A stretch of 64,000 bases of DNA, taken from positions 372,001 to 436,000 of the forward strand of contig JBPBQV010000001.1 in NCBI GenBank assembly GCA_050955045.1, read 5' to 3'. The stretch is from Mucilaginibacter_A sp050955045 (GTDB lineage Bacteria; Bacteroidota; Bacteroidia; Sphingobacteriales; Sphingobacteriaceae). The notes under the pieces were generated by a model. The model was not told the DNA's origin and did not search any database. It saw only the letters and a program-made list of their open reading frames with translations. Both the position numbers and the translations under genes were made by a program. Below, one piece after another: positions 9,509 through 18,041 of this stretch (position 1 is its first letter; every line of letters begins with the position of its first letter).

Positions 9509-10174
9509 CTAATTTTTCAATATAAACTTCCAAAATGCTGCTGCTGAAAAAGCACCGACAAAAGGAGCAAACAAGTACACCCATAAATATTGCAATTGGT
9601 TGGAAACTAAAGCTGGTGCCAGCGAACGAATTGGGTTCATGGAAGCACCAGAAATTGGACCGGCAAAATATGCTTCTAAACCAACTACCAAGCCAATTAT
9701 AACTTCTGCACTTTTTTTTATTTGGGGTGATGCTTTTGATAACAATAGCACAATCAATATCAGCAAAAAAGTAAGAAAAATTTCGAGCCAGAAAGATTGA
9801 AATGCGGTTCCGGAAGGCAATGTTCCACCTAAAAACTGATTAGCAGGAAACAAAATATGCAGGATAAAAGAAGCGCTGAAAGCACCGGCGGCCTGAAAAA
9901 TGGTGTAAAATATTGCATCCTTATACGAGTGCATTTTCAACCAAGCAAACGTAAACGATACTACCGGATTCATATTGGCACCAGAAATTTTACCAAAAGC
10001 AAAAATCATCAGCATAACAATCAGCCCGAAAGCTAATGCGCCGCCGCCTTTAAAAATCAAGCCTGGCATTTCCTGACTAACTACAACCGTTCCTGTTCCG
10101 AAAAACATTAAACCGAACGTAGCAAAGTACTCGGCGATGTATTTTTTCAGTTCATGTTTGGCCGGAAGTTTCAA
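9509..10174 (-). CDS. MIP family channel (aquaporin / glycerol facilitator type)
   Basis: Inner-membrane channel of 221 residues with six predicted membrane spans and the two half-helix repeats. The usual NPA signatures are altered: first NPV at residues 69-71 (GANMNPVVSF) and second NPI at 180-182 (GASMNPIRSL), with the selectivity-filter Arg183 kept. The start overlaps the pdxJ stop by four bases, so translation is probably coupled to pdxJ. Substrate (water, glycerol or another small solute) is not decided by the sequence; both NPA motifs being altered makes ordinary aquaporin behaviour uncertain. Confidence 0.88.
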   Translation of the reverse strand: MKLPAKHELKKYIAEYFATFGLMFFGTGTVVVSQEMPGLIFKGGGALAFGLIVMLMIFAFGKISGANMNPVVSFTFAWLKMHSYKDAIFYTIFQAAGAFSASFILHILFPANQFLGGTLPSGTAFQSFWLEIFLTFLLILIVLLLSKASPQIKKSAEVIIGLVVGLEAYFAGPISGASMNPIRSLAPALVSNQLQYLWVYLFAPFVGAFSAAAFWKFILKN

Positions 10175-10887
10175 GCTAAGCAGCGTAAATACATTTGAAT
10201 TGTATTTTCCAAACCCAAATACAAAGCATCTGCAATTAAAGCATGGCCAATACTCACTTCCAGCAAGCCAGGAATATTTTGTGCAAAATACTTTAAGTTA
10301 TGCAAATCCAGATCATGTCCTGCGTTCAAACCCAGACCTAACTCAACTGCTTTTTCCGCAGCTTTAATATACGGCACAATAGCTTGTTCTTTGTTTTGAT
10401 GGTAATTGGAAGCATAAGCTTCGGTATACAATTCAATTCGGTCAGTTCCGGTTGTGGCTGCAGCTTCTACCATTTTTACATCAGGGTCAACAAAAAGCGA
10501 AACCCGGATATTTTGTACCTTAAAAACAGCAGTAATTTCTTTCAGATATTCCTGGTTTTTAATTGTATCCCAACCATGATTGGAAGTAATCTGACCTAAA
10601 ACATCGGGAACCAAAGTAACCTGCGCCGGTTTGTTGGCCAGCACCAGATCAACAAATTTCTGTTCCTGGCAATTGCCTTCAATATTAAATTCGGTAGCAA
10701 TTACTTTTTTCAAATCGAAAACATCCTGGTAACGAATATGCCGCTCATCAGGTCGCGGGTGAACTGTAATTCCTTCTGCACCAAAGCGTTCGCAATCCAG
10801 CGCTACTTTTACCAGATCTGGGTTATTGCCGCCGCGCGAATTGCGGAGCGTTGCTATTTTGTTGATGTTAACGGAGAGATGTGTCAT
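10171..10887 (-). CDS. pdxJ: Pyridoxine 5'-phosphate synthase PdxJ
   Basis: Last step of the DXP-dependent vitamin B6 pathway: it joins 1-deoxyxylulose 5-phosphate and 3-amino-2-oxopropyl phosphate to give pyridoxine 5'-phosphate. The 238-residue TIM barrel shows the N-terminal SVNINKIATLRN, the VHPRPDERHI block, the catalytic Glu region FNIEGNC, and the GLGLNAGHDL phosphate site near the C-terminus. Length is normal. It overlaps the aquaporin gene by four bases. A 7-of-8 match to the -7 box (TACTTTTA on the minus strand, 10900-10893) lies just upstream of the ATG. Confidence 0.95.
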   Translation of the reverse strand: MTHLSVNINKIATLRNSRGGNNPDLVKVALDCERFGAEGITVHPRPDERHIRYQDVFDLKKVIATEFNIEGNCQEQKFVDLVLANKPAQVTLVPDVLGQITSNHGWDTIKNQEYLKEITAVFKVQNIRVSLFVDPDVKMVEAAATTGTDRIELYTEAYASNYHQNKEQAIVPYIKAAEKAVELGLGLNAGHDLDLHNLKYFAQNIPGLLEVSIGHALIADALYLGLENTIQMYLRCLA

Positions 10888-10925
10888 GAAAATAAAAGTA
10901 GGAATTTAGAGAAGATGTTTGAGAG

Positions 10926-10981
10926 ATGCTGTTTTTATCAACCTAAAATAAAGCTATTAAATTTAGGTAATAAAAACAGTA
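10926..10981. terminator. Inverted pair of the dispersed word, likely terminator
   Basis: Left arm (10927-10947) reads the word backwards and continues into CAACCTAAA; right arm (10962-10981) is TTTAGGT followed by AATAAAAACAGTA. About 20 bases pair, with one bulged base, around a 14-base loop. Both arms are of the ACAG form. The structure directly follows the stop of the minus-strand barrel gene at 10982, and its T-rich arm fits intrinsic termination. It is one of three places where two copies of the word form a hairpin. Confidence 0.65.
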
Positions 10982-11845
10982 CTACAACCTAAAAGCAATG
11001 CCAGCAAACAAAATATGATCGGCCGCTTTTTGAATACCTAAATTAAATCCAAGATCAAACATCACTGATTTAGAAACACCGTATTGCAAAGCAGCGTCAG
11101 CATAATTATTGATACTGTGCTCTTTTAAATCGTATTCGTAATAAGTTTCTAAAAAAGCATTCAAATTTTTTGTAAAAATCGGATGTCCGATATTAACGGA
11201 TTGCAAAATTTGATTATGCAAACCATCACCTACATCATCTTTTAAGCAGTCGCCTTCAATTTGTGTACTTAGTTGCCAATCGTTTTTTAGTTTGAATGCA
11301 ATCGGAACAATGATTCCACCTTCGTATTTAGTATTCTCTTGATAACGGTTAGTTGGAAAAGTTATATATGGAATAACTGCAAGCGAAACATTGCCATCAT
11401 TACCCAAAAAATTCTTTTTTAAACGAACCGTTAAATCACCAAAACCGGAATCAGTTGTTTTTTCGTGTGTATCTAAAGCTTCTGTATTTTGTCGTGCATA
11501 CGTTTGTACAAGTAATTGCATCGCCAAACTATTGGTTAACCCAAGTTTTACGTTAAAATAATTATACAACAAAGCGTGCTCCTTGCTTTCAGTTGTAGTT
11601 TTATATTCGTATCGCAAAAAATCGGCTTCGTACTGGATATGACCGGCATCAACGGTATAAGGTGATTCAGTAATATTCGGACGATCAGGATCCATTTCCC
11701 GCAAAGAATCTTTTGGCGTAGGATGAAACAGGTTATATCGCTTTTTAATTGGTTTTTCTGTTTTTGGCAGATCCTGGGCGGTTGCCAGAAAAGCTAATCC
11801 GCAGTAACTAAAAAGAGCAACAAGAAGCGTAATTTTTTTGGTCAT
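10982..11845 (-). CDS. Outer-membrane transporter-like barrel (phenol MetA-degradation family)
   Basis: A 287-residue protein with a signal peptide (about residues 1-23, ending ATAQ) followed by the block DPDRPNITESPYTVDAGHIQ and alternating beta-strand segments ending in an aromatic/hydrophobic residue pattern (FAGIAFRL). This is the pattern of the family annotated as putative MetA-pathway of phenol degradation, which I read as an outer-membrane beta barrel. Nothing nearby concerns phenol, so the family name should not be taken as function. The gene is monocistronic, with hairpins at both ends (10926-10981 and 11918-11953). Confidence 0.7.
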   Translation of the reverse strand: MTKKITLLVALFSYCGLAFLATAQDLPKTEKPIKKRYNLFHPTPKDSLREMDPDRPNITESPYTVDAGHIQYEADFLRYEYKTTTESKEHALLYNYFNVKLGLTNSLAMQLLVQTYARQNTEALDTHEKTTDSGFGDLTVRLKKNFLGNDGNVSLAVIPYITFPTNRYQENTKYEGGIIVPIAFKLKNDWQLSTQIEGDCLKDDVGDGLHNQILQSVNIGHPIFTKNLNAFLETYYEYDLKEHSINNYADAALQYGVSKSVMFDLGFNLGIQKAADHILFAGIAFRL

Positions 11846-11917
11846 AAAAGAAGTTTATTTCTTAATTATTCAGTTTTGAAAAGCTATCTTAAAAAGCTTT
11901 TTCTATCTATATCATAA

Positions 11918-11953
11918 TAAAAGAAGCATACCGTAATGGTCATGCTTCTTTTA
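11918..11953. terminator. Perfect inverted pair of the dispersed word, likely bidirectional terminator
   Basis: TAAAAGAAGCAT (11918-11929) and ATGCTTCTTTTA (11942-11953) are perfect complements, and the stem goes on inward with ACC/GGT around GTAAT. The arms give A- and T-rich flanks on both strands. It lies between the start of the barrel gene (11845) and the stop of the metallopeptidase gene (12025), so it would end the minus-strand metallopeptidase transcript. Confidence 0.7.
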
Positions 11954-12024
11954 CTTTACTAAATTTAGTATTTTCTGGAGAAGTGGATTTTGCCTTCAAC
12001 CAAACAATATTTTAAAGAATGATT

Positions 12025-12912
12025 TTACAAGGCACCTTCTGCAAAAGTATTTCCCTGTTTAATATCACCAGTCTCAAATCCTTTTTTAAACCAATACATG
12101 CGCTGTGCAGAAGTTCCGTGTGTAAAAGAATCCGGCGAAACCTGGCCTGTTGCTTCTCGCTGCAAGTGGTCATCACCAATGGCATTAGCGGCAGTAAGTG
12201 CCGATTCGATATCACCTGCCTCAATAACGCTTTGGTTATCGCTATTTTTCACTTGTGCTTCGTAATGTGCCCAAACACCAGCATAAAAATCAGCCTGCAA
12301 CTCCAGCTTTACAGACATTTTGTTGTAATCGGTTTCACTCATTTGCTGGCGCATCTGATCCATTTTATCTGATACTCCGAATAGATTTTGGATGTGATGA
12401 CCAACTTCATGCGCAATTACATAAGCTTTTGCAAAATCGCCGCCTGCATGAAAACGGTTGGATAATTCATCAAAAAAAGAAAAATCTAAATAAACTTTAT
12501 GATCAGCCGGGCAATAAAACGGACCAGTTGCAGAACTTGCCATACCACAGCCTGAAGCATCAACAGAGTTTTGAAAATGCACTAATTTGGGTTTTTCAAA
12601 GGTTTTACCGTTATCAGCAAAAATTTTAATCCAGACATTATCAACATCTTTTAAAACTACCTTTGCAAAATGCAAGTTTGTACTATCATTTTGGCTTAAT
12701 TGCGAAGGTGCTGCTGTTTGGTTACTTTGCTGTTGCTGATCACTTCCTCCTGCTTGATTTAATAGTTGTGTTGGATTAAAACCTGTAAAAAGGTAAATCA
12801 CAAAACCAACAATACCAATAATGCCGCCACCAACGCCTAATCCGCTGCCGCCACCGCCACCAGATCCTCCATCTTCAACATCATTACTTTCTTCTCGTCC
12901 TAACCAACGCAT
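12025..12912 (-). CDS. Neutral zinc metallopeptidase (YpfJ/KPN_02809 family)
   Basis: A 295-residue protein beginning MRWLGREESNDVED, then a Gly-rich stretch (15-31), one membrane segment (about 31-44), a Gln/Ser linker, and a peptidase domain with the zinc motif HExxH at 168-172 (IAHEVGHH) and later ELQADFYAGVWAH supplying the further Glu ligand. The C-terminal FTHGTSAQRMYWFKKGFETGD is a hallmark of the family. Length and order match. It is likely anchored in the inner membrane with the catalytic domain outside. The physiological substrate of this family is not known to me. Confidence 0.88.
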   Translation of the reverse strand: MRWLGREESNDVEDGGSGGGGGSGLGVGGGIIGIVGFVIYLFTGFNPTQLLNQAGGSDQQQQSNQTAAPSQLSQNDSTNLHFAKVVLKDVDNVWIKIFADNGKTFEKPKLVHFQNSVDASGCGMASSATGPFYCPADHKVYLDFSFFDELSNRFHAGGDFAKAYVIAHEVGHHIQNLFGVSDKMDQMRQQMSETDYNKMSVKLELQADFYAGVWAHYEAQVKNSDNQSVIEAGDIESALTAANAIGDDHLQREATGQVSPDSFTHGTSAQRMYWFKKGFETGDIKQGNTFAEGAL

Positions 12913-12974
12913 AGTTTTATTTTTTAATAAATGATTTTTTTAACAATAATAGTGATTTCTAAATTTGATACCAC

Positions 12975-13018
12975 ATACTTCTTTTATCAGCATAAATTTG
13001 GGGTGATAAAAGAAGTAT
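12975..13018. terminator. Perfect 15-base inverted pair of the dispersed word
   Basis: ATACTTCTTTTATCA (12975-12989) pairs exactly with TGATAAAAGAAGTAT (13004-13018) across a 14-base loop. The right arm ends on the first base of the asparaginase stop codon, so the hairpin immediately follows that minus-strand gene and could terminate it. Both arms are of the GAAG form. Confidence 0.7.
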
Positions 13019-14040
13019 TACAAACTAACGGTAATTTCTCCGCGTAAACTTGTTTCTACCATTTGTGCAATTTCTACCGGATTATCATAGCGTCCCAAAA
13101 GATACATCAGCTTGGTAACGGCAGATTCAAACGTCATGTCATAACCACTTAAAACGCCCATATCTTTTAATTGCTTGCTGGTTTCGTAGCGGCCCAATTC
13201 TACAGTTCCTACTTTACATTGCGAAATATCCAGAATGATTTTACCTTTTTTAATAGCTTTTTTTAAGCTTTTGATAAACCAGTCATCTGTTGTGGTATTG
13301 CCGGCACCAAACGTTTCCATCACAAATGCTTTGGCATCAGCTTTCAAAATGCTTTCTACAGTTTTCTGACTGATGCCGGGATACAGTTTTAGCACTGCAA
13401 TATCGGTAAACATATTTTTATGTACCTGAAAAGGGTTTTCGGCGGATTTCAGAATAAAAGCTTCGTTAAAGCTTAAATGCACGCCAGCTTCGGCCAAAAC
13501 CGGATAATTGGGCGAACGAAAAGCTTCAAACTTGGAAGAATTATATTTGAAAGAACGGTTGCCGCGAAAAAGCTGCGAATCAAAATAAATGCAAACCTCG
13601 GGCACCAAAGCTTTGCCGTTTTTTTGGGAGGCTGCAATCTCAAGTGAAGTAATCAGGTTTTCCTTCGCATCTGTTCTGATCTGGCTGATAGGCAGTTGCG
13701 AGCCGGTCAATACCACGGGCTTATTCAGTCCTTCCAGCATAAAACTTAATGCAGAAGCAGTAAAAGCCATCGTATCAGATCCGTGAAGGATTACGAAACC
13801 TTCATAATCATTATAATTTTTTTCTATTAAAGAAGCTATTTCTACCCAAATGGCAGGCTTCATGTTGGAAGAATCAATGATCGGATCAAAAGAATGAACG
13901 GTTAACCGATAGTTGAGACGGGCAAGTTCTGGAACGTTGAGCAGGATTTGATTGAAATCAAACGGACGCAGCATGTGTGTTGTCGGGTCGTCAACCATTC
14001 CAATGGTTCCGCCAGTATAGATGATGAGAATGTTCGTCAT
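13018..14040 (-). CDS. ansA: Type I L-asparaginase
   Basis: Hydrolyses L-asparagine to aspartate and ammonia. The 340-residue protein has the first catalytic Thr in IYTGGTIGMV near the N-terminus and the second in VILHGSDTMAFTASAL, followed by PVVLTGSQLPI. There is no signal peptide, which fits the cytoplasmic type I enzyme. It is the last gene of a minus-strand run from nrnA, 50 bases downstream of tatD, and ends in a perfect hairpin of the dispersed word. Confidence 0.93.
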   Translation of the reverse strand: MTNILIIYTGGTIGMVDDPTTHMLRPFDFNQILLNVPELARLNYRLTVHSFDPIIDSSNMKPAIWVEIASLIEKNYNDYEGFVILHGSDTMAFTASALSFMLEGLNKPVVLTGSQLPISQIRTDAKENLITSLEIAASQKNGKALVPEVCIYFDSQLFRGNRSFKYNSSKFEAFRSPNYPVLAEAGVHLSFNEAFILKSAENPFQVHKNMFTDIAVLKLYPGISQKTVESILKADAKAFVMETFGAGNTTTDDWFIKSLKKAIKKGKIILDISQCKVGTVELGRYETSKQLKDMGVLSGYDMTFESAVTKLMYLLGRYDNPVEIAQMVETSLRGEITVSL

Positions 14041-14090
14041 AATAAAGCGCTGACTCGATAAACGTTATTTAAATTAAAAATTCTTTCTAC

Positions 14091-14861
14091 TTAAATCCCA
14101 AAAACTTTTTCTGAGTTTGAAGTGGTTGTTTCGGCTATTTTTTCGACCGGTTGCGCATGCAAATCGGCTACTTTTTGTGCAATATAAGTTAAATAGGCAC
14201 TTTCATTTGGTTTTCCTCTGAAAGGAACGGGCGGCAAATAAGGCGAATCGGTTTCCAATACTAAATGTTCCGGACTGATTTGCTGAATTACTTTATCCAA
14301 ACCAGCATTTTTATAGGTGACTACGCCGCCAATCCCGAGGTAAAAACCCAACTCTGTAATTTGGTTAGCTTGTTCTAAACCACCGGAAAAACAATGAAAA
14401 ATACCACGGAGTTTGTCATCGTGTTCTTGCTGCAATATCGAAAAAACCTCGTTAAAAGCAGCACGGCAATGAATTACAATTGGCAGATTTGCTTCTTTTG
14501 CCCAATTAATTTGTGTGCGAAAAGCTTCCTGTTGCTCGGCCAGTAAAGTTTGTTCCCAGTGTAAATCAATTCCGATTTCGCCAATGGCATAAATTTTCTG
14601 GTCGGGATTCCAGGCTGCTTTGATTTGCTGCAATTCACTTTCCCAATTTTTAGTTACACTGCAAGGATGCAAACCCAGCATCGGGAAACAGTTTTCCGGA
14701 TAAGTTTTAACCAGATCAGCAATCATCGGCACCGAAGCAGCATCTACATTAGGCAAAAATAAACGTGTAATCTGGTTATCCAAACAACGCTGCATCATGG
14801 CCGTTCGGGCAGCTTCATCAGCTTCGTAATATAGATGCGTATGTGTATCCGTTAAGACCAT
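14091..14861 (-). CDS. tatD: TatD family metal-dependent hydrolase (DNase)
   Basis: A 256-residue TIM-barrel metal-dependent hydrolase of the TatD/YcfH family. Metal ligands are visible: DTHTHLYY near residues 5-12, the Glu in IGEIGIDLHW, His in PIVIHCRAAF and in IFHCFSG, and the late Asp in LVLETDSPYL. TatD proteins act as 3'-5' deoxyribonucleases in DNA repair or degradation. It lies between the FKBP gene and ansA; a terminator at 14873-14907 separates it from the FKBP gene, so it may have its own promoter. Confidence 0.93.
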   Translation of the reverse strand: MVLTDTHTHLYYEADEAARTAMMQRCLDNQITRLFLPNVDAASVPMIADLVKTYPENCFPMLGLHPCSVTKNWESELQQIKAAWNPDQKIYAIGEIGIDLHWEQTLLAEQQEAFRTQINWAKEANLPIVIHCRAAFNEVFSILQQEHDDKLRGIFHCFSGGLEQANQITELGFYLGIGGVVTYKNAGLDKVIQQISPEHLVLETDSPYLPPVPFRGKPNESAYLTYIAQKVADLHAQPVEKIAETTTSNSEKVFGI

Positions 14862-14872
14862 CGTTTCAAAAC

Positions 14873-14907
14873 TAAAAAAAAATGCCTCCTGTTGGTTACA
14901 GAAGGCA
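14873..14907 (-). terminator. Intrinsic terminator after the first FKBP gene
   Basis: TGCCTCCTG (14883-14891) and CAGAAGGCA (14899-14907) form a stem with one mismatch and a 7-base loop. On the minus strand it is followed by a run of T from the A tract at 14874-14882. It lies just after the stop at 14916. Confidence 0.75.
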
Positions 14908-14915
14908 CGTTTTAC

Positions 14916-15917
14916 TTATTTTTTCTTTACAGGGACCTGCTTTTTGACCGGCTTTTTACTTAATACTTTTTTTACTGGTGCTTTTTTGGGCACAGCCACA
15001 TGTTTGATCGGTTTAATGCCAAGCAATTCTACATCGAAAACAAGCGGACTGTAAGGCGCAATATCTGCTCCGGCTCCGCGCTCGGCGTAAGCTAATTTTG
15101 ACGGAATGATTAATCTTGCTTTCGAACCTTGATTCAGCAGTAAAAAACCTTCGTCCCAACCGGGGATTACTTGGCCGGTTTTCACTGCAAACTCAAACGC
15201 TTCATACGGTCTTCCGGGTTGTATAACACCTGCTTTTTGTGCTTCTTCCTTCAAATTCGTATCAAAAACTTTGCCTTCCAACGTACGGCCAATATAATTA
15301 ACAACCAACGTATCGCCAGCCAATGGTTTTGGCTTTGCCGAGGATTTGATAATTTGATAACGCAAGCCAGAAGCAGTAGTTTTTACAGCAGTTTGCGTAG
15401 CCAAATATTTGGTTAACTTAACTTGCTCTTCAGTTTTCAGTTTTTCAACACCTTCTTTGGCTTTTGCTTCTGCGGCTTTTCGCTCTGCAATTGCTTCTTC
15501 CAGAGATTGTATCTTTTCAATTTTCAGCGTATAAATAACCGAAGCATTTTTAGTTAGGAAAGGCGGCCGCTGTTCTGCGCGGTTTTTAAAAAGCGAATCA
15601 GCAGGAATCAGAATCCGTACACTGTCTTTTAACGTGAGCAGCGGAAAAATATCCATCAAATCATCAACCGTTTGCGAAAGCTGAACTTGCGTGGTAAAAG
15701 GCTGTCCGCGCTGATAACTGCTCATCAAAATAGAATCACGTTCCGTTTTGATAGACAAGTTAAACGTGATGACATCATTTAGCTTGATGCGGTTGCCGGA
15801 GTGTGCATCCAAAATTTGATAGCGTGCTCCTTTTACCGTAGTTTTTATCGGGTTTTGTGCCTGAGCCAATCCGCAGTAAGCAAAAAGTAAAAAGGTTGAT
15901 AGGAAACGTAATTGCAT
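14916..15917 (-). CDS. FKBP-type peptidyl-prolyl isomerase, exported, Lys-rich tail
   Basis: A 333-residue exported protein with a signal peptide of about 20 residues ending AQAQ. The N-terminal half (about 25-150) resembles the dimerisation or degenerate isomerase domain, then comes a charged helix (EAIAERKAAEAKAKEG) and a C-terminal FKBP domain with VNYIGRTLEGKVFDT, VIPGWDEGFLLL and SPLVFDVELLGI. The last 30 residues are a lysine/valine/proline tail (KKAPVKKVLSKKPVKK). It probably assists folding in the periplasm. It is a tandem paralogue of the gene upstream, each with its own terminator. Confidence 0.9.
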   Translation of the reverse strand: MQLRFLSTFLLFAYCGLAQAQNPIKTTVKGARYQILDAHSGNRIKLNDVITFNLSIKTERDSILMSSYQRGQPFTTQVQLSQTVDDLMDIFPLLTLKDSVRILIPADSLFKNRAEQRPPFLTKNASVIYTLKIEKIQSLEEAIAERKAAEAKAKEGVEKLKTEEQVKLTKYLATQTAVKTTASGLRYQIIKSSAKPKPLAGDTLVVNYIGRTLEGKVFDTNLKEEAQKAGVIQPGRPYEAFEFAVKTGQVIPGWDEGFLLLNQGSKARLIIPSKLAYAERGAGADIAPYSPLVFDVELLGIKPIKHVAVPKKAPVKKVLSKKPVKKQVPVKKK

Positions 15918-15923
15918 GTTGCT

Positions 15924-15953
15924 TAAAAAAAGCCTCCGTTTTTGGCGGAGGCT
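15924..15953 (-). terminator. Intrinsic terminator after the lipoprotein FKBP gene
   Basis: AGCCTCCG (15931-15938) pairs with CGGAGGCT (15946-15953) around a 7-base loop. On the minus strand it is followed by a T run (15931-15925). It sits between the two FKBP paralogues, 15 bases after the stop at 15969. Confidence 0.85.
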
Positions 15954-15968
15954 GAATGTTTGGTTTGA

Positions 15969-16958
15969 TTATCTTACTGCCGGATTTGCAGGTGCCTGCA
16001 TCGGCATTTGTGGCATCATTGGTTTTTTGGGTGCATTCGGATCCGGGTGAACGATATCTTTCAGTTCCACTTCAAAAACCAGCGGAGAAAAAGGTGCAAT
16101 CGGGCCATAACCTTGTTCGCCGTAAGCCAGAGAAGAAGGAATGATAAAAGTTGCTTTTGAACCTTTGTTTAACAGTTGCAAACCTTCATCCCAACCCGGA
16201 ATAACAGCTCTTTTACCAACCTCAATCCTGATTGGAGCATAAGGACGCATCTTATCAAAAGTTTTTGCATCTTTTTGTGCTACTGCTTTAATGCTGGTAT
16301 CGAAAACTTTTTCGGCACTGTTCATCATTCGTCCGGTGTAATCAACCACAGCCGTATCGCCAACAGCAATTTTAGGTCCGCTGCCTGCTTGTGTAATTAC
16401 ATAGTTTAAGCCGGAAGGTGTTTGTATCGGTTTTAAGTTTTTGGCAGCAATATAATTTTTAATTTTAACTGGTTCTGCTGCCCTAGCTTTGTCGCCTTCT
16501 GCTTTAAAATACTGACCAATTTTTTCCTGAAAAGCTTTGTCAGGCGTGTTGCCTTTTGCCAATACCTTTTCAACTTTTAAGGTGTAAACGAAGTATTTAC
16601 CTTTAAAGCCCGGAGGTTTTGGCTGACCACTTTTTTTAACTAAAGTATCTGCATCAATTTTTAAAGTTGCACTGTCGCCTTCGCTTAACATCATCAAACC
16701 TGTGTATAAATCACCTTTATACATCGGTTTAGCAACTAATAACTGAGATGCGCGGCCCATATCGTAAGAACTAAAAAGCAAAGAATCGCCTTCTGTTTTG
16801 GCAACTACATTTACGCTTACAAAATCACCGGTCTGGATATTTTTTCCGGGCGCATCTGTATAAATTTTGTATTCCAGGCCATTATCGCCTTTTTTAAAGC
16901 CGTTACAACCGGCAAAAGCAAGCGCTGCAACTGTTAAAAAAACTAAGTTTTTCTTCAT
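15969..16958 (-). CDS. FKBP-type peptidyl-prolyl isomerase, lipoprotein
   Basis: A 329-residue predicted lipoprotein: signal peptide with lipobox LAFAGC and Cys near residue 18. The layout copies its neighbour: an N-terminal degenerate domain, a charged linker, and a C-terminal FKBP domain with VVDYTGRMMNSAEKVFDTS, VIPGWDEGLQLL and SPLVFEVELKDI. The tail is Pro/Met-rich (PKKPMMPQMPMQAPA) instead of Lys-rich. It starts two bases after the nrnA stop, so it is cotranscribed with nrnA. Likely a periplasmic or outer-membrane-facing folding factor. Confidence 0.9.
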   Translation of the reverse strand: MKKNLVFLTVAALAFAGCNGFKKGDNGLEYKIYTDAPGKNIQTGDFVSVNVVAKTEGDSLLFSSYDMGRASQLLVAKPMYKGDLYTGLMMLSEGDSATLKIDADTLVKKSGQPKPPGFKGKYFVYTLKVEKVLAKGNTPDKAFQEKIGQYFKAEGDKARAAEPVKIKNYIAAKNLKPIQTPSGLNYVITQAGSGPKIAVGDTAVVDYTGRMMNSAEKVFDTSIKAVAQKDAKTFDKMRPYAPIRIEVGKRAVIPGWDEGLQLLNKGSKATFIIPSSLAYGEQGYGPIAPFSPLVFEVELKDIVHPDPNAPKKPMMPQMPMQAPANPAVR

Positions 16959-16960
16959 TG

Positions 16961-17971
16961 TTATGATGTTAAAAGATTTTTATATTCGGGTAAGAGTGTT
17001 TTAAATTGATGGACAACCTGTTCCAATGTACTTTCTGATTGTCCGCCGGCCGCATTGCGATGCCCGCCGCCATGAAAGTAGTTTTTGCAGATTTCATTAG
17101 CCGGGAAAGTTCCGGTAGAGCGCAGCGAAAGCTTCACTTTGTCTGGCCGCTCAATAATAAACGCTGCCAAACGAATGCCTTCAATAGATAAAGCATAGTT
17201 TACAATCCCTTCAGAATCGCCGGTATTAATGTTAAAGCGTTTCAGTTCTTCAGCAGTAACCGTAATTAATGCAGTATTATATTCGCGCAAAACTTCCAGC
17301 TTGTTGGTTAAGCAATAGCCCAGAAAACGCAAACGGTTTTCGCTGGCATGATCATAAACTAATTGATGAATGGCTGAGTTATCTGCGCCCATATCAATCA
17401 GATCAGCGGTAATTCTGTGCACGTTGGAAGTGGTGGTTGGAAAACGAAACGAGCCGGAATCCGTCATAATCCCAGTATATAAACAGGTTGCTATTTCTGC
17501 AGTAATGCTGTTTTTATCACCTAAAAGTTCGGCAATAAATTCGTAAACCAATTGTGCTGCTGAACAAGCCTGCGTGTTCCAATGGCGGAAATCATCAAAG
17601 TTTTCCGGATCGAGATGATGATCGATCATGATTTTTTTGGCTGATGAAACTTTAACCAGTTCGCCTAAATCATTGATACGAGAAAGAGAATTAAAATCCA
17701 GACAGAAAATCAAATCCGCCTGTGCCACCAGTTCTGCTGATTTTTCTTTTTTTTCAGTATAGATCATTACATCCGCATTTCCGGGCATCCAGGCCAAAAA
17801 ATCCGGATAATCGGTCGGCGTAATCACCTGTACCTGATGCTGTTTTTGTTTGAGGTAATGATACAACCCTAACGAAGAACCCATCGCATCACCATCGGGT
17901 TTATGGTGGGTTGTAATAACAATATTTTGGGGCTGGGCCAGTAATTCCTTCAGCTCGGCAAGGTTTAACAT
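16961..17971 (-). CDS. nrnA: DHH/DHHA1 phosphoesterase, NrnA-like oligoribonuclease / pAp phosphatase
   Basis: A 336-residue DHH-family phosphoesterase. Motif I is HHKPDGDAMGSS at residues 22-33, motif II has the Asp of LDFNSLSR, motif III is DHH at 117-119, and the DHHA1 substrate site is GGGHRNAAGG near residue 305. This matches NrnA, which degrades short RNA and, in many members, dephosphorylates 3'-phosphoadenosine 5'-phosphate. It heads a minus-strand unit with the FKBP genes. The ACAG form of the dispersed word is embedded at 17504-17518. A perfect -7 box lies upstream at 17993-18000. Confidence 0.9.
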   Translation of the reverse strand: MLNLAELKELLAQPQNIVITTHHKPDGDAMGSSLGLYHYLKQKQHQVQVITPTDYPDFLAWMPGNADVMIYTEKKEKSAELVAQADLIFCLDFNSLSRINDLGELVKVSSAKKIMIDHHLDPENFDDFRHWNTQACSAAQLVYEFIAELLGDKNSITAEIATCLYTGIMTDSGSFRFPTTTSNVHRITADLIDMGADNSAIHQLVYDHASENRLRFLGYCLTNKLEVLREYNTALITVTAEELKRFNINTGDSEGIVNYALSIEGIRLAAFIIERPDKVKLSLRSTGTFPANEICKNYFHGGGHRNAAGGQSESTLEQVVHQFKTLLPEYKNLLTS

Positions 17972-17992
17972 CTACTCTTTTAAAACGGAATG

Positions 17993-18000
17993 CAAAGCTA
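17993..18000 (-). promoter_or_regulatory. nrnA promoter -7 box
   Basis: The minus strand reads TAGCTTTG, an exact match to TAnnTTTG, 22 bases upstream of the nrnA ATG. No convincing -33 box is seen at the right distance. It stands back to back with the ndk promoter. Confidence 0.5.
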
Positions 18001-18041
18001 AATAAATAAATGAATTACAGACTTTTTTTATTAAAACTTGG

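Noticed and set aside
12012..12224. A small minus-strand frame of about 70 residues overlapping the metallopeptidase gene
   Set aside because: It lies in another frame of a well-supported gene and has no recognisable domain.
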